From: Monarcha castaneiventris obscurior
Taxonomy: Eukaryota; Chordata; Aves; Passeriformes; Monarchidae
Direction of reading: 5' to 3'
Length of the DNA stretch: 64,000 nucleotides
Assembly: GCA_026261815.1 (NCBI GenBank)
Contig: JAMPIT010000510.1
Coordinates: 15,720,001-15,784,000 of the forward strand
Under the pieces are notes generated by a model. It did not search any database, was not told where the DNA came from, and worked only from the letters and a program-made list of their open reading frames with translations. Of this stretch, positions 1 to 14,112 are shown piece by piece (within the stretch, counting starts at the first letter, position 1; every line of letters begins with the position of its first letter). A program made the translations under genes and the position numbers.

Positions 1-1764
1 AAAAGACCTTTAAGATCATTGAGTCCAACCAGTAACCCAGCACTGCCAAATCATCACTATATCATGACATCCATGTCTTTCAAATACCTCCAGGGATGGG
101 GAATCAACCACTTTCCTAGGCAGCCTGTTCCAATGCCTGATGAGATTTTCCATGAAGAAACTTTTCCTAATATCTGATCTAAACCTTCCCTAGTGCAATC
201 TGAGTCCATTTCCCCTTGTCCTGTCACTTGTCACCTGCGAGAAGAGGCCAACCCCCACCTCCCTACACTCTCCTTTCAGGCAGTTGTAGAGAGCAGTGGA
301 GTCTCCCCTGAGCCTCCTTTTTTCCAGGGTAAAAACCCCCAACTACCTCAGATCCTCCTCACAGGACTTGTGCTCCAGACCCTTCACCAGCTCTGTTGCC
401 CTTCTCTGGACACTTCAGCACCTCAATGTCCTTGTAGTGAGGGGCCCAGAAATGAACACGGGATCTGGGATGTGGCCTCACCAGTGCCCAGTACAGGGGC
501 ACAATCACTGCCCTGGTCCTGCTGGCCACACTATTGCTGATACAGGCCAGGATGCCATTGGTCTTCTTGGCCACCTGGGCACACTGCTGGCTCATGCCCA
601 GTTGCTATCATCCCCAAGGTCCTTTTCCATCAGCCTGTAGCACTGCATGGGATTGTTTTGGCCCAAGAATGGGAGCCAGCACTTTGCCTTGTTCAACTTC
701 TTCCAGCTGGCCTTGACCCATCGATCCAGCCTGTCCAGATCCCTCCACAGAGCCTTCCTGCACTCAAGAAGATTGATACTTCCACCCAATCTGATGTCAT
801 CAGCAAATTTACTGAAGGTGAACTTGCTCCCTCATCCTTTGTCATTATTTTTCTCCCCACATCCAATGCAGGATGGAGATTCTCCTTCGTCCTTTTTTCT
901 TACTAACGTATTTATAGAAACTTTTTTTATTGTCTTTCACAGCAGTAGTTAGATTAATCTCTACTTGGGCTTTGGCCCTTCTAGTTTTCTCCCTGCATAA
1001 CTTCATGTTATCCTTGTCGTCCTCCTGAGTTGCCTGCCCTTTCTTCCAAAGATAATAAGCTCTTTTTTCCCCAAGTTCCAGCCAAAGCTCTCTGTTCAGG
1101 TGGGCTGGTCTTCTTCCCCACCAGCTCATCTTTTGGCACATGGCTACACCCTGATTCTGCATTTCAATATTTCCTTCTTGAAGAATGTGGGGCTTTCCTG
1201 GCCCCCTCTGCCTTTCTGGACTGTATCCCAAGAGACTCTGTCAACCAGGCTCCTAAACAGGCCAAGGTTGACCCTTCAGAAGTCCAAGGTGGCAGTTCTG
1301 CTGATCCTGTTTCTTGTCCCTCTGAGAATCTAAAACTCATTAATTTTGTGATAGCTGTGCCCAAAACAGCCTCCAACCACCACATCTCCCATCAGTTCTT
1401 CCCTGTTCACAACCAGCAGGTCCAGCTGGGTGTCTCCCCTGGTTGACTCACTGACCAGCTGTGTCAGGAAGTTGTCTTCCATACCTTCCAGGAACCTCCT
1501 TCAACTGCCTCCTCTATGCTGTACTGGATCTACAGCAGACATGCTGCAAGCTGAAGTCCCCCAGGAGAAGAAGGGCTGGTGAGTGTGAGACTTCTCACAG
1601 CTGCTTATAGAATATTTCATCTGCCTTTTCATCCTGGTTGGGTGCTCTGTAACAGACTCTCACCAGGATATCTACCTTGCTGGCCTTGATTCCCACCCCT
1701 AAACACTCTACCTTACTGCCACTATCGCTAAGCTCTAGTCAAACAAAACACTCCCTAACATACT
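1..1764 (-). mobile_element. CR1 LINE, internally deleted, 3' end at the window edge
   Basis: This is a dead copy of a Chicken Repeat 1 non-LTR retrotransposon lying antisense to the window. Its 3' end is at base 1, where the complement carries the CR1 tail motif around GATGATCTTAAAGGTC-like sequence. Three broken pieces of ORF2 can be read on the minus strand. An endonuclease-region fragment lies around 1240-1740. The endonuclease-RT linker is at 845-1231 and includes RPAHLNRELWLEL and QATQEDDKDN. The C-terminal RT part is at about 300-810. The RT catalytic box survives as FADD at 796-807. The finger/palm segment normally lying between linker and FADD box is missing, and the pieces are in different frames, so the element cannot be active. 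It lies in FREM2 intron 2 in the same orientation as the gene. The left end runs out of the window; the right boundary near 1764 is where similarity to the CR1 sequence fades. Confidence 0.93.
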
Positions 1765-4700
1765 TCAATGCCAATTATAAGGAATAGGTAATATAATTTC
1801 AGGGGAAATTTGAACCATATCCAAGAAAATTTGGGCTTATGAAACAAAAATAACTGTCTTCATTTTTCCAGAAAAAACACAGAGGTTGACGAGGCAAGAA
1901 TTGTCCCTATAATATCCAGCAAGGCAAACAGAAACTTGGAACAGTGAGAATGTTATAAAATAAGGTGCACAAATTGCAAAACTTTGATAACAACATCTCC
2001 CATCATTATATTTTCTCAATTTTTAATTTAACTTGATTCTTAGCATATTTCCACAGATCAATACTAATTTTTCTTGTTGGAATATTGTTTTTCATGCATC
2101 TGTTGTTTGTTTCAGAGATACTTATCACTCTTTGTATAAATATCAACCTAATTTTTAAAGAAATCCAGAAACTTCCTCCATACATTTTTTTACTACTCAA
2201 AGGAACCTGTATAGGAACTCTAGGGGACTCTGTACAGTTAACTGGCCAGTGAAGTGATAAAAGCTAAACTTACCCTGAGGGCTGTTTAGAATCCCTTGAT
2301 TAAAACAAGTTGGGAAATTAAACAAGCTGTGCTGCTGTGAGCAGGCTTCCTTGACAGCAGCCAGTGTTCCTTCTCCAGAGCTCTTCAGAATATCCAAATC
2401 AAAAATATTTCCAACTGACTACCAAGATAATTTTACAAGCTTTTTATAGTTCACTTTAGGAATTAGCGTCTTTCTGCAGGTTCTCATGTCACTGGCAATC
2501 AGTGTTACTGCTGAGAGTTCTCAATTCTTCTACTTAAGCCTAGTGTGTCTCCTTAATCCCTTTAATTCTTGCATTTTGACCTAATTTTACTGCTCATTGT
2601 CATGCTTCTTTTGCTGCTAGGCCTTATTCTATATCACAAGAATATAAAAGCTAAATTATGGATTATTTTTAAGTAAAGAGCCCGTTAAGTACTTATAGGG
2701 CTACCTTATACCTTCCTTGTCTCTCATCTGACCAGGTCAAATGAAATCAATGGCACTATTCAGCTCAGCAAAATAAGCGTGATTGAGCTCCAAGTGCTAA
2801 ACTGGTAAATTGTGTTGCAACTGTATCTGTTCTTTGAAAGTGTGATTACTCACCAAGTGATCTCAGACGGAAACTAAAAAAACACTATCAACAGGTATTG
2901 GTGTTTGAGACATTTCCCTTCTATTCAACGAGCCCAAGAGTCCAGGTGCTCATTCTATATGGAAGACAAGACCATTGGCGCTGATTCAAGGAGAACTGGA
3001 ATGGAATCAGTATCTGTCTGCTCTAAACCCTGATCTAAACGACCAGACTTAGGGTTATTCTGGGAGCCACTGCTCCTAACTGGCCTGTTAAGCCATTTTA
3101 TTCTGTGGAACATAGCAGGTATTAGCAGCAAAGGAGAAACACAGTGGGGAAAGAAAGGAAGAACAAACACAAAAAAATGAGACAGAATTTGTTGGCCCCC
3201 TAGTAACAATACTTAGTTGAAAGTCGAACATCCAAGTGCAGGCAGTGTTCCAGAGTAATTCAGAAATCATATACCTGGGCAGCAAACAGTAAATTTATAC
3301 AAAACAGGCCAGAATGTAAGTGAAGGCACATTAGTGGGAGTATGGGTTAAAAAGCCTCTCAAATGAAGGAAGGAATTGCATCCGAGACTTCCATGTTTGG
3401 ACAAAGGGCTCTAAGTTCTGTATAAAAGACAATTAAAACCACAATTGACTCTCCTTTACTAATCCAAGGCAATATCTAAACCCACCCCTTCAATTACACT
3501 GCTTTGCTTTTTTAAAAAAAATGATTAAATATCCAGGATGGGGAGCAGAGAGAAAGCTTTGTTTTTGGACAAAATCACCATTGAACCCAAATAATGAAAA
3601 ACAAGCAAAAATTCTCTTGTCAAATCACAGAGCTACCTTTATTCCTCTCAAAAAAATCTTGTTTCAACTAGACAAAGCTGACTTTTTCTATGTATATATT
3701 TGGAGGATAAGGTGATATTCAAGTTAGAAATGGAAAATTTAATAATTTCCATGATCAGTCTAAAATGCAAGGAGGGAGACCAATATAACAACTAGTGTGG
3801 AAGACAATGAAAGTCTTTCCACTGAGATTAGTAAGGCTTGTGCCAGTCTTTCTATATACCCCATATAAGCATCTCTTACTCTTGTATATTTTCACAGATG
3901 CTTAATTTTGCTGAGACCTTGCAGCCACATTCACAATAATGACCCCATGAACTCATTTTTTATTTACAGTAGAGTTTATTTTGATCATTTTTTTTAATAT
4001 AAACTGTAGTGTCAAAATAACTATTTAAATCCCCTGGTAATACTTACAGTAAGAAGTGTGACGTGGAAAATTGTCTGGGCACCATCCTAGAGTATTTTAA
4101 AACAGCAGCAACAAACCTGGAAATGGACCAGAATCCAATAGAGTACTTGGCAAATGATGGCAAACAAACCACCAACATGTGATGCCCATATTTTTAAGCC
4201 AAAGATAAATGTAGTTGATGTGTCTTGCCAAGACTGGTGTACCCAAATGCTACAAGTGAGGTCAAGCAAGGATGCTGCAAATAATTCCCAATCATATTTT
4301 ACCAGTTTGCTACTTTAAGAACTATCAGATATTCAATCCAAAAGGTCTGATCCAACATTATCATTACAGCTCACCCAGTAAAACACATCAGCATTTTGGC
4401 TTTGAAAAACAGCACTGACAACTGTTATAGTTTAATAATTAAAGTCAAGGGTGTAATATTATTCTCTCACAAATTAATAAAGCATATCAGAATGGTGATG
4501 CTCCTAAAAAAATAGTGTTTGTTTAGCAAAACAAAAGATGGCAGATGAAATAATTGTATTTCACAAACTTAATTGAGGGTTTTCTCTAGGCAGTGGAACA
4601 GTGATTCTTCAGCAGAATTTCTTGCATAAACATATTTGGGAAAAGTCTATGAAGTCTTCCCATAAACTGGGCCTAAAGGCTAACTTCAGGGAATTGTTTT

Positions 4701-7700
4701 TGAAAGATTCTTGCTTCAGTGGGGATTTAGCCAAATGTTAGTACAGCAAAATGCAGGGTTCTGTTAAGGCATTTAGGGATCTGTAATGAAAAGTTTCAGT
4801 CAGATTTAGCTAATGATGTAAATCACCAGTTTTAGTGAGCCTTGGCTTTGCGATGCTTTGGCTTTAAGTCAGAAAAGCTGCCCAAAGAGCCTGAAATAAA
4901 ACAATTCTTGTTTCCCTAGTGATCCTCACATTCCTAAAACAGCTATGAGAATCTGTCATTACTTCCCCTTTGAAACCATTCTACCCTTGAGGCAAGGTGT
5001 TGCAAGATATCACAGCAGTCATAAAGAAGCACTTTGGAGGACTCCACTTAAGCACTGAGCAGGGAAAGAAGTCAGGTAAGGGACAAGCAGATTATGGTTC
5101 AGATTAAAGTTCAATAGGAAATGGGTTTTCCCCTCACACAGATCTGGGGTTCTTCTTCAGAATGCTCCAGACCTAAAAGGCCCACATCAGGGTTATCTCA
5201 TTTTGCTACTCAAAACAGGAAAATGTAACGGGACTGACTGAAATGCAAAATATTATTAGTGTGGCATTAGCCTCTTGCAACAAAAAATACTAAGGCTCAG
5301 CACTGGAATTTCTTCCATGGGTGCTGCAATCCTGGTTGACAGTTTCCCAAGCTTCAGAAGACAAACAGGGGAGGAGGGAGAACAAACATGGCAAACTACT
5401 GTGATGAGAGCACTAGTCAAGTAACAATCAGGCCAAGAACAAGATCTTCTTTTAAAAATATCTGGCAGCAGACTACTGTTTAAAAGAGACGAACATTCCT
5501 TCACTGACTTTACATGACCTGATCTTGAACATTTCGGATTTATCTACAAAACCTAAAGAGAATAAAGAATTTTTCTTATGTGAATCAAAAATGAGTACAA
5601 TAGCTGCTCTCTAACAGGCATTCTGCACGCTGCCACAGTAGTACTGCTGCCCCAGACACCCATCGCTGGGCAGGGGAATGTATTTCACTTTGATACTGCC
5701 TCTGGACACATGGAGGTTGTGCTGGGGTTTGAGTTTAGTGCCAGTTTTGGGATATGTTTGTTTTACTCTACACAATCAGCAGAATCTGGCAAAAAAAAAA
5801 AAATTGCCTTAAACCAGTTCAACCAGTTTCAGATTATTTGAAACAGCACATTTCATGAGAAAATATCTTTTATTCCACAGAATGGATAGGTGGGCATTAA
5901 ATCCATATTCTTAGTCAATTATTATGAGTTACTGCAGTGACATTGAGGAATTTCAGACAAGTAAAGAATAAAGAGAAGGTAAAAAACAGACTTCAGTTTT
6001 AACTGCATTTTCCATGCCCAGTTCATGTAAGGAGAAAAAATGCCTCAGACAACTCATAGGGGTTGCAGAGTAAAATTGTAGTGTGCAGTTTTCTGAAACA
6101 GGCACAAGAGCCCAACACACTGGAGCTAATTTCTGTGTCAACTTTCATTCCATGCAGATTAGTGCCATTTTGCATAGCTGAAGCACCAACTCTATGCAGT
6201 GCCATACATACATAATTTTCTCAAGCTTGCAGTAATATGAACTTGCTGCAGAAACTGCAGCTTCTCATTAAAAGTATCAGATATAAGTTAGCCTGCGAAT
6301 GTGTTTTTCACTTATTAAAAGGCTCAAGCATTTTCAACTGGATCTTTTTTTTTCAGTCTAGTGAGTCTTCAATAGTGTTCAAACTTACATACCAGAAATA
6401 CATGCAGGAGTTCAACTATCAGTCTAGATTTGCATTTTACCTCCCCATGAGAAAAAAAATCCTGCTTTCCCTGCCTTCTGGTAGCATTCATTCCTTTAAT
6501 AATCATTGAATTAAGAACTCAGTAATGTAAACATCAGGATTCACCACTGTCACATGCTTGCACTTGCTAAGAAGAGTTTTTTCTCCACCTTCTTAATGGA
6601 ATGTAGAGGCCACTCTAGAGGAATGTGATTCAACTGAGACTATTTTGCAACCTTTATGAAAAAGAAAATTCCACACTTTCTTCAGGGTTTTGAAAAAATG
6701 GACTCATAACACTTTTTCAGTTTCAAAAGGTCTCCACATGATTATTTTAAGATTAGAATTCAAAACAAAATGGAGAGTAAATTCTTAGTATGAACCACAG
6801 TAGTTTCTTTCAAAATGTCACACAGCTAACTCAGCAGCATCTGATACACTACAGAGCCTTCTTATTCTAAGTACAACAGAAATGCATGGGCTCACCCACT
6901 TTGTAGCAGATCATCTTGAGGCTAAATTCCTATATAGGAAGAATAAAACCACTTTCTACCTTTAAAAAACACTAGTGTTGATAAATAGGTGAATTGTGTT
7001 CAATATATTTTACTTTTTAATTACTCTTATTAAAAATGCCATTTAAAACCAGAAAATCTCTACAGCCATACATTTGCAGGTAATTGATGCTGACAATAAG
7101 ACTGTTTCAGAGGTTTAAACCTGAACCAGTTCTTCCTGATGTAACCTCTAATTTTGGTTTGAATACAGCAGGCTTATGCTCTTGCTTGTTAATTATAGTC
7201 CTAAGGGCTTTCTTTCCTTTTAAATGGCCTTCCTTTTTCTTCATATTGAGCTCATTTCTGTTCTCCTTAGTTATAATCACAAAGTTTATTATGAGATAGC
7301 CATAATCCCCAAGCTACTCTTCATTTCTCTATACTTCAGTTTTTTTTCCCTGGCCACTAAGCAAACAACCTTGTTCCAGTACCATATTTCATGCTTTCAG
7401 ATCCCAGGTCATGATTTGGTATGCAGCATGGCACTCACCTTACTCCCACTGTGAGAAAGGGAGCAGGCAAGGGGCCAAGAGCTGGCAGAGGGCTGACTTG
7501 GCTCTCTTCCCCTCACCTACCCACCTAGTTTGCTGCTGCCCTAACTTGCTTACCATAAATACTACTACATGTGAGAAGATAAACAAAATTCCAAATCCAC
7601 AACAAAGTTCACACCAGAGCAGTTTGATGGCTCCTTGTACTTGGTCTCCAGGCAATGGCATGCAATAACAGCCTCAGGCCCCAGTCAGACTATCATCATT

Positions 7701-10373
7701 TAAGAGACTGACAAAAGAGCTTCTGCATTTGTTCTCCTAAGACATGGTATAATGAGTATGGCAGATCAGCCACCAAAAGACAGACCTAGAGGAAGTCATG
7801 TTCTTCTCCTATTTGCAGTTCAGAGACTATGAACAAATATCACAGGACATACAGAAAAGTATTTTACAGGTCTGGGGCAAAAATAACTTTCTAATTCACA
7901 TCACATGAAAAGAGCAGGAACTGCTGTTGCATGTTCCCGTTGCTGAGGCATGAAAGCCTAGAAGATATAAAATACTTGGGTTGCAAGATGTGACTTATTT
8001 TAGGTTTTTTAAGTTATTTGAAATAACATTAGCTGAATTATACAAATCCATATTCATTCATTGAATCATGTTTTCAAATGCTTCTTGATTTGAACCAGAT
8101 CACTTATGGGTTATCGCACAATTCAGTTTAAGTCCCACATATTTAATTTATAGCATTAGGCACTGTAGGGTAGCACAAACCTGTTACTACTGCAAAAACC
8201 CTGATACAGGAGATTGAAGTCTGAACTGTGCCTTTCTACAAAGGATGTTGATCACCTGTGCTCCATCTTTCACTCTTGTGTGGAGTGTCTTAATATGATT
8301 TGGCTTAAAATCAAAAAAACCTAAACAATAGCCTTGGTACCACTGAAAGTCTGCCAAAATAGATCTGAGTTGCAAAACACTGGCTTTGAAGTCTTTCTGA
8401 GGAGGGTGGAAATAGAAGTAGATTAAATTGCTGGATTTTTCATCCCTTACAGATTCTAAAGACATTGCTAATAAATTTGAGATATTTCAGACAGACAACT
8501 ACTAATGTTTTGATCACAACTTCAACAATTTTAAATGCATCTTAACCATTTTCAAAACCAGAAATACTCAGAAATGCAACACAGCTGATTTTTCTGTCAA
8601 CAAATAGCCTCAGGAAAGCAAAGACCATCTTACCATCTAGCTAAGTAGTCTCTAAGACAATAATGTCACAACTTCCAAAGGCTCTAAAAAATCAACAAGC
8701 ATCTTGTTATGATAGTGATTCTTTGTATTATGAAAATTGCATGCTGTTACAATTGAGAGGCTGTTACAACTCTGCCAGATAGAAGCAGATGTGGCAGGTA
8801 AGCTTTCCAATGAAAGAAAAATTCTTGGTATAGAGTTGGAATATATTAAGTGTAATTTTCTTTAACTACGTATTAGCCACTATGAAGTGTTAAATAGCAT
8901 GGAGACAAGTCCCACAAATGTTGGGCTTTCAAGGGGCTGCTCAGTTTTAAGAACTGATGTTAAACAGCTCACTGAGAGGAAACTTTCATCAGCTTTAATT
9001 ACTCCCATCACACAAAACCTTGAAACGATCTCAGGAATGAATATTTGTTCACCTACTAAAAGAATAACTTGAAAATCATAACAATGTCACTTTATGGTGA
9101 CACCTGTCATAAAAAAGTATTACTATGAAAAGACAGCATCCCTTGTTCCCTTTTAGATACTTTAAGCTTCTCTAACCTATAGCTCAGTGAAAAGAAAACA
9201 CTTATGGAAAGAAAGTCAAGTGTTGCTAACTCTTATCTCACTACCTCGTTTCTAATGTCACAAAGATTTGTAAAGACATTTCCAAAAGTCTCAAAAGGCA
9301 GTGTTTCCTCTGTGCTTGTCCACCACAATAAACAGTAAAACACGCTTTAATATCCCACTCCAGCAATGGTAGACGATGACAAAACTGTCCAGTCTGTGAC
9401 AGACAGGACAAATCCCTGTCCACTGATTTAATACCCTTAATTGGCTGTGCTTCTTGTAACACAAGCTGAGTACATGAGCTGACAATCAGCTAACTTGAAG
9501 CATTCTTTCTAGGAAGAATATTATTAAATCAACTAATAAAATTCATTGCCAATTACTCATAGAACTATGTATCACATATTTAAAAAGGCATTAAAGTAAC
9601 ATAATCTGTTACCACACAGAGGAATATCTACATTTAGGAACATCCATATCAAGTCAGACTTTGAATGGGAAAAAAAAGCCTGTTGATGCATTTTGTTTAC
9701 CCTTTAAACAGTTCTTTCTTAGTGCTTTTAAAACAAACAAAAAACCCTACATATTTTTTCCTCAAATGAGTACATGCCAGTATTCTCAATTTGTTTTTTT
9801 GTAATTTTCTTTTGCATCCACCACAATCCCAGAAAATAATATTAGCCAGGAGAATTCACACCAGTCACCTGACAAAGATTTTTGACAAGAGATTGAGGAT
9901 TCTGTTAAGAAAGTAGAATCAAAACTTAAACTCTACATAACAGGTACATCAGAGATACTGTTTTGACATGAACAGTCTTAGAACTGGAACCTTTAAAAAG
10001 GTAGACAACAATAACCATAAATGAAAATTTTCTCAAGATAAAGACTTAAGAGAATTTATATGTAAAGAGCCTGGACAGGGAATACAAAGGTAAACCTACA
10101 GAAAGTCCAGGTATCTGGACAGAATTACAGAAATTACACAATTTCACTTTCTTGCTAGATTAGGTTGAGGTTTTTTCATCAGGTGCAATTACCATTTCAT
10201 TGACACCTTTCTTCGTAATCATCAGAAATAGCTCACAATATAGCAAAGCCATAAAAAAATCACATTTCAGGAGATAACGCAGGCTTCCCTCAATTAAATT
10301 CAATGTTCTTCAACTCCTTTAAAGACTCTTGTCTTTAAATAACAAGAAAAACTGAGATTTTAGGAGTACTCAC
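1765..10373 (-). other. FREM2: FREM2 intron 2 (partial), unique sequence
   Basis: This non-coding stretch lies downstream of FREM2 exon 2 and continues past the left edge, so intron 2 is longer than 10.3 kb. I looked on the minus strand for the next FREM2 exon, which should continue the twelfth CSPG repeat and start the Calx-beta region, and did not find it. Open frames here are short, below about 93 codons, and resemble no protein I know. The sequence is AT-rich and mostly unique, with a 13-base A run at 5791-5803 flanked by GGC and TTGCC. Apart from the CR1 copy at its left end I see no transposon. Confidence 0.8.
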
Positions 10374-10463
10374 CACCGTCTTCAACCAAGAAATGAAAAA
10401 TGTCACTGGTGGCATTGTCACCCCCTCGTAAAACATAGCATATCTTCATATCATCAATATCAG
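10374..10463 (-). CDS. FREM2: FREM2 exon 2 (end of CSPG repeat 12)
   Basis: This is a 90-bp internal coding exon. Read on the minus strand, a pyrimidine-rich tract ending ctttccag precedes it (acceptor AG at 10465-10464), and it ends GACGGTG followed by the strong donor gtgagt (10373-10368). Both ends are phase 1. The single base left over from exon 1 (G) joins CT here to make Ala. The encoded peptide runs through [19 protein letters not shown] and FHFLVEDG. It directly continues the FTQ that ends exon 1, as expected for FREM2 family members. The ADIDDM...VEDG segment is the C-terminal part of the twelfth CSPG repeat, with one N-glycosylation sequon (NAT). It was too short to appear as an isolated ORF and was found by looking for splice sites in frame. 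The identification rests on splice signals, phase and protein continuity, which all agree. Confidence 0.93.
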
Positions 10464-13400
10464 CTGGAAAGAGTAAGGAAAAATAGATTTTATTTTATGC
10501 GCTGAAGATGGGAAACTGTTTTTATAGAAAAACTTCACATGTATTAAAGAGTTTAGCTTCAACAAGAGTGAGGTCAAGGTTCTACAGCAGAACTGAGGAA
10601 TTTCAGTATTAACAGTGTTGAAGTTTTACAGATATCATTAATTCTCCCTCCCTTTACTTCCCCCTCCCCAGTGCTCTTTTTCTTTTAAGCTGTATTTACA
10701 AAAAGAATTGAAATGAAATTTAAAAACATGGGCTTGACAGTCAGAACTATTTCATATTTTTAGTGGCCCTTTTTCTTAAACAGAGGCTTATCTCCACAAG
10801 GATATTGATACTGATTCTGTCATTCTTCAACCTGCAAAGTACTGTAGAGGACAGTTAGAGTGATTGGGTTTTAAGAACCCAAATAGATGCAATTAAAGTA
10901 AACAGACAAGACTTCAGTAAAAAAAAAAAACAAAAAACTGATGTAAAATTTTGAACCACCAGTTGCCATAAAGTATGTAAAAGATAAAAAAAAATCTGTT
11001 AATATTGTTTTTTTCTGGTTTCCTTGAGTAGTGATGAGAAACATGTAATACATAAAAACTAATTTTTTCACTTTCTTTGAAGGACGGCTGTTGGTAAAAA
11101 CCCAGGTCAGATACCTTTTTCAAGAAAAAGTGTTAGAAATTAATAGCATTAAAGTGGAGCTCAAGTATCACCCAGGTTCTCTGATGTTAGGGTGGATGCA
11201 TGAGTAAAAAGAAGTCAGAAGCACTTTTGTTAGAGCTTCACAAAATCTTCAGTTTCAAAAGTAACCAGACATCTTTGAGTGCAAACAAGATAAGAGCATT
11301 ATTAGCAAATATATGCAACTGCAGAATCTCTTCCATAAACGTCTGAAAGTTAAAGATCAAAAATTCATGGGGCTGTAAAGAGGATGCAAACAAATACTTT
11401 TTCATGCCAGTGGAGCAAATAAATCTTTCATCCTGCAAACACACAAGTACTCAGCTCTTCTCATGTGGGTAGCCTTATCAAAATCCATGGTTCCAGCATA
11501 CACAGAAATAAGCACTTGAACCAGTGTTTGCAGGACTAGGACCACCTCACAAGAAAAAAGGCCACTTGTCATCCAAAGACCTTAATTTTGTCAAAATAAC
11601 TGCAAAGAATGACCATGACCTGTTTTCCGTTCCTTAAGAAGATGTTCAGAGTCACTTGGGCAAGTCTGTGCTTTCCTTACACAGCTGATTAGGTTGTGCT
11701 AGTTATAGCAAAACTTGCCTAGTTGTAAGCACAATTCATAACCATGTAACTACAGTGCCTGCTAAAATTAATTTTATATTGGAATTCTCCAACATAATTT
11801 TGAAATACATCCAATATCATTTTCCATTTAAAAAAAATATAATTATCTCCACTAGCATAAGGCAGAAAGTCGTGTTCAAAACAATTGCTCTGCCCTCTCT
11901 TTCAGTTACAGGCAATCTGAAAAACCAGACTGCTCACGCTGCTTGCACACAATAAATCTTGTTACCCTATTCAAAGTGGTTCAGCTACCTGTTCATACAA
12001 CCACAGACACAAATCCAAGAAATGGGAGCTTGAGGATGAACTTCGCTAAATAAAAACCAAAGCAGCTTTCAAATCTTTTTTTGCATGCCACCCTGAAGAG
12101 TCTCATTTGACTTCAAATTTGTCCCAGTTTTGAGCAGGGATAGGACCAAATGACCTCGGGGGGTCTTTTCCAATATAAACTGGAAGATTCTAACCAAGTT
12201 TTACAAGTCCCATAAGAATCCACACATGTTGATGAAACTGGAACTATTCAGCATTTTGAAAGAGGTGGCACATGGCAGGATAAGCAACCTAAAAAGAGGG
12301 GAAGGTCAAAACATAAAAAGAAAGTAACAGCAGGTCCAATAGTCAATACAGAGGCTTCCCAAAGTCCATTGCAAAAGCTGTACTTACACTGGGGTCATAA
12401 TGAGTATGACAAAAAGGGATCTTGTTTATTTCTGCCCTGAACATTAGAATATTATTTGTCTCAGTATAGCATAAGCATGACCTTCTCAAAGGCCAGTATT
12501 ATTGAAGATAAGTGTATTTCTTAAAAACACTCTTCAATCCAACACAAGAGTGCTTGTGCTGGTGCTGTCAGGGAACTTGTGAAGTTACACCACTTTCTGG
12601 GGATCCTCACTAGCTTTAAAACCAATCTTTCCTAAGATGCATGCTTCTTACCCAGATTGGGCAACCCCAAGATATTAAAATAGCCTTCATGCCTCATGAT
12701 TGGACTGCCAATTCAAAGCTAAGCAACAACTTCATTTTGGTCATCAGACAAATGTATGCCTGGCCACATGGCACAAGAGAGAGTGAAATATGTATCTCTC
12801 CCAAGTGCTCCTCATCCTCAAAAAAATGAGGTATCACTGCGCTATGCAGTGGTCTGCTTTCATGGAACACCTGTTCAATAATTCCACATTCTTCAGTGTA
12901 AGAGAAAACCCACTAAAATAAGTGAAAATAAGTTTATTTGCTCACTCCCTTTCTCTTTTGTTTCTCACTTATTCTGACAACACTCACAATATTACTTGCA
13001 GTTCACTGCTGAAGCCATACATTTAAGGAGCTGTGGTGGTTCCCAAAGCTTGGACACAGTTTGGTCTCTTCTCATCCTCTTTCATGCACTAGCACTGCAA
13101 AACTTAAGACACTCAGCCATTTGAAAGTTCATCAGGCCTGTTTGAAAGACTGGGTATTCCTGACAAGAACATTGCTACTGCCAAGACTGTAACATGGGTA
13201 TGCACCAGTGTGGTCTTTGTGAAATAAACACAGCCAGCTGCAAGTGTTCACCTCAAGCCTTTCCACCTACACAGCCCAGATTGGCTGGTCCCCTTTAACT
13301 TTGAGTCTCCATAGTGCTAGTGCTCTCTGCTCATTCCACAGCTGCAGAAGGCTGCAAAAAAAACCTGCTTTAATTGTTAATTAACTAGCCATTAAGTCAT

Positions 13401-14112
13401 TGCAAAGTAACACGAAAAATTCTCCAGATAGCTAATGCTCCCATTTTGATTGAAGTTACTTCACAGCCTTGGGTAGAGGCTTTATTCCAGAATACATGAC
13501 ACGTGGGTTTTGCCCTATTTATACTACTGAATATTTTAGTTCCACTAAATTTTAAAATGTTTACATTACCTTTTAATTTACCACAAACACTTTGCGGTAA
13601 AGATTTGTGTAATTAAGGCAACAAATGCACTCATAATATATTATTTCCCACTGGTGGGGAAATGATTTTGCTTTTACAGTTAGGTGTGCTCAGACCATAC
13701 AGCAACTGATACCCTAGCCATGGTATGACCATTAGTTAATAATAGCTTGGCCATTCCCATAGCATTTTCTAAATAAAACTAGTTAAAGATAGCACTGTCT
13801 CTTAAGATGTACAGCCCAATTCTGTTATCCAAACTTTTATCACTATGACTGATAGGAAGTGCAAATCACATCACTTATTTGGACTAAGCTCTCCAAAGAA
13901 AAAAGCTCCTTTAATCTGTGTTTATCCAGCAGACCACATTTCCTGTTTAAAGCTGCCATGGATGTAATAAAAAATAAACAGATGTGAAAAATTATGAAGC
14001 CATTATAAATAAACTCATAGTTGGAAAGTTTCTCCCATCAATTATTATAGAGTTTAGCATGAAAAATAATGTTTCCAGTGATGTAAAGAAAGCATACGAA
14101 GTATTGTAGTAC
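10464..14112 (-). other. FREM2: FREM2 intron 1
   Basis: This is a 3,649-bp phase 1 intron. The donor is gtacta, directly after CACCCAAG at 14113. The acceptor is ctttccag before 10463. It is AT-rich and non-coding, and contains one CR1 3'-end relic (12129-12194). I see no exon, open frame or other repeat in it. Confidence 0.9.
12129..12194 (+). mobile_element. CR1 LINE 3'-end fragment
   Basis: The plus strand shows a degraded CR1 terminal motif: a gggataggaccaaatgacct core, then ggtcttttccaa and a terminal gattcta. This matches the pattern of the last 60-70 bases of avian CR1 (GGACTAGATGACCT ... GGTCCCTTCCAA ... ATTCTATG). Only the 3' end is present, as is usual for heavily 5'-truncated copies. 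It sits in FREM2 intron 1, antisense to the gene. Confidence 0.75.

Noticed and set aside
5990..6035. Minus-strand codons reading NWAW, as expected in the next FREM2 exon
   Set aside because: A stop lies shortly upstream in that frame, no acceptor AG fits, and the following residues do not resemble FREM2; taken as coincidence.
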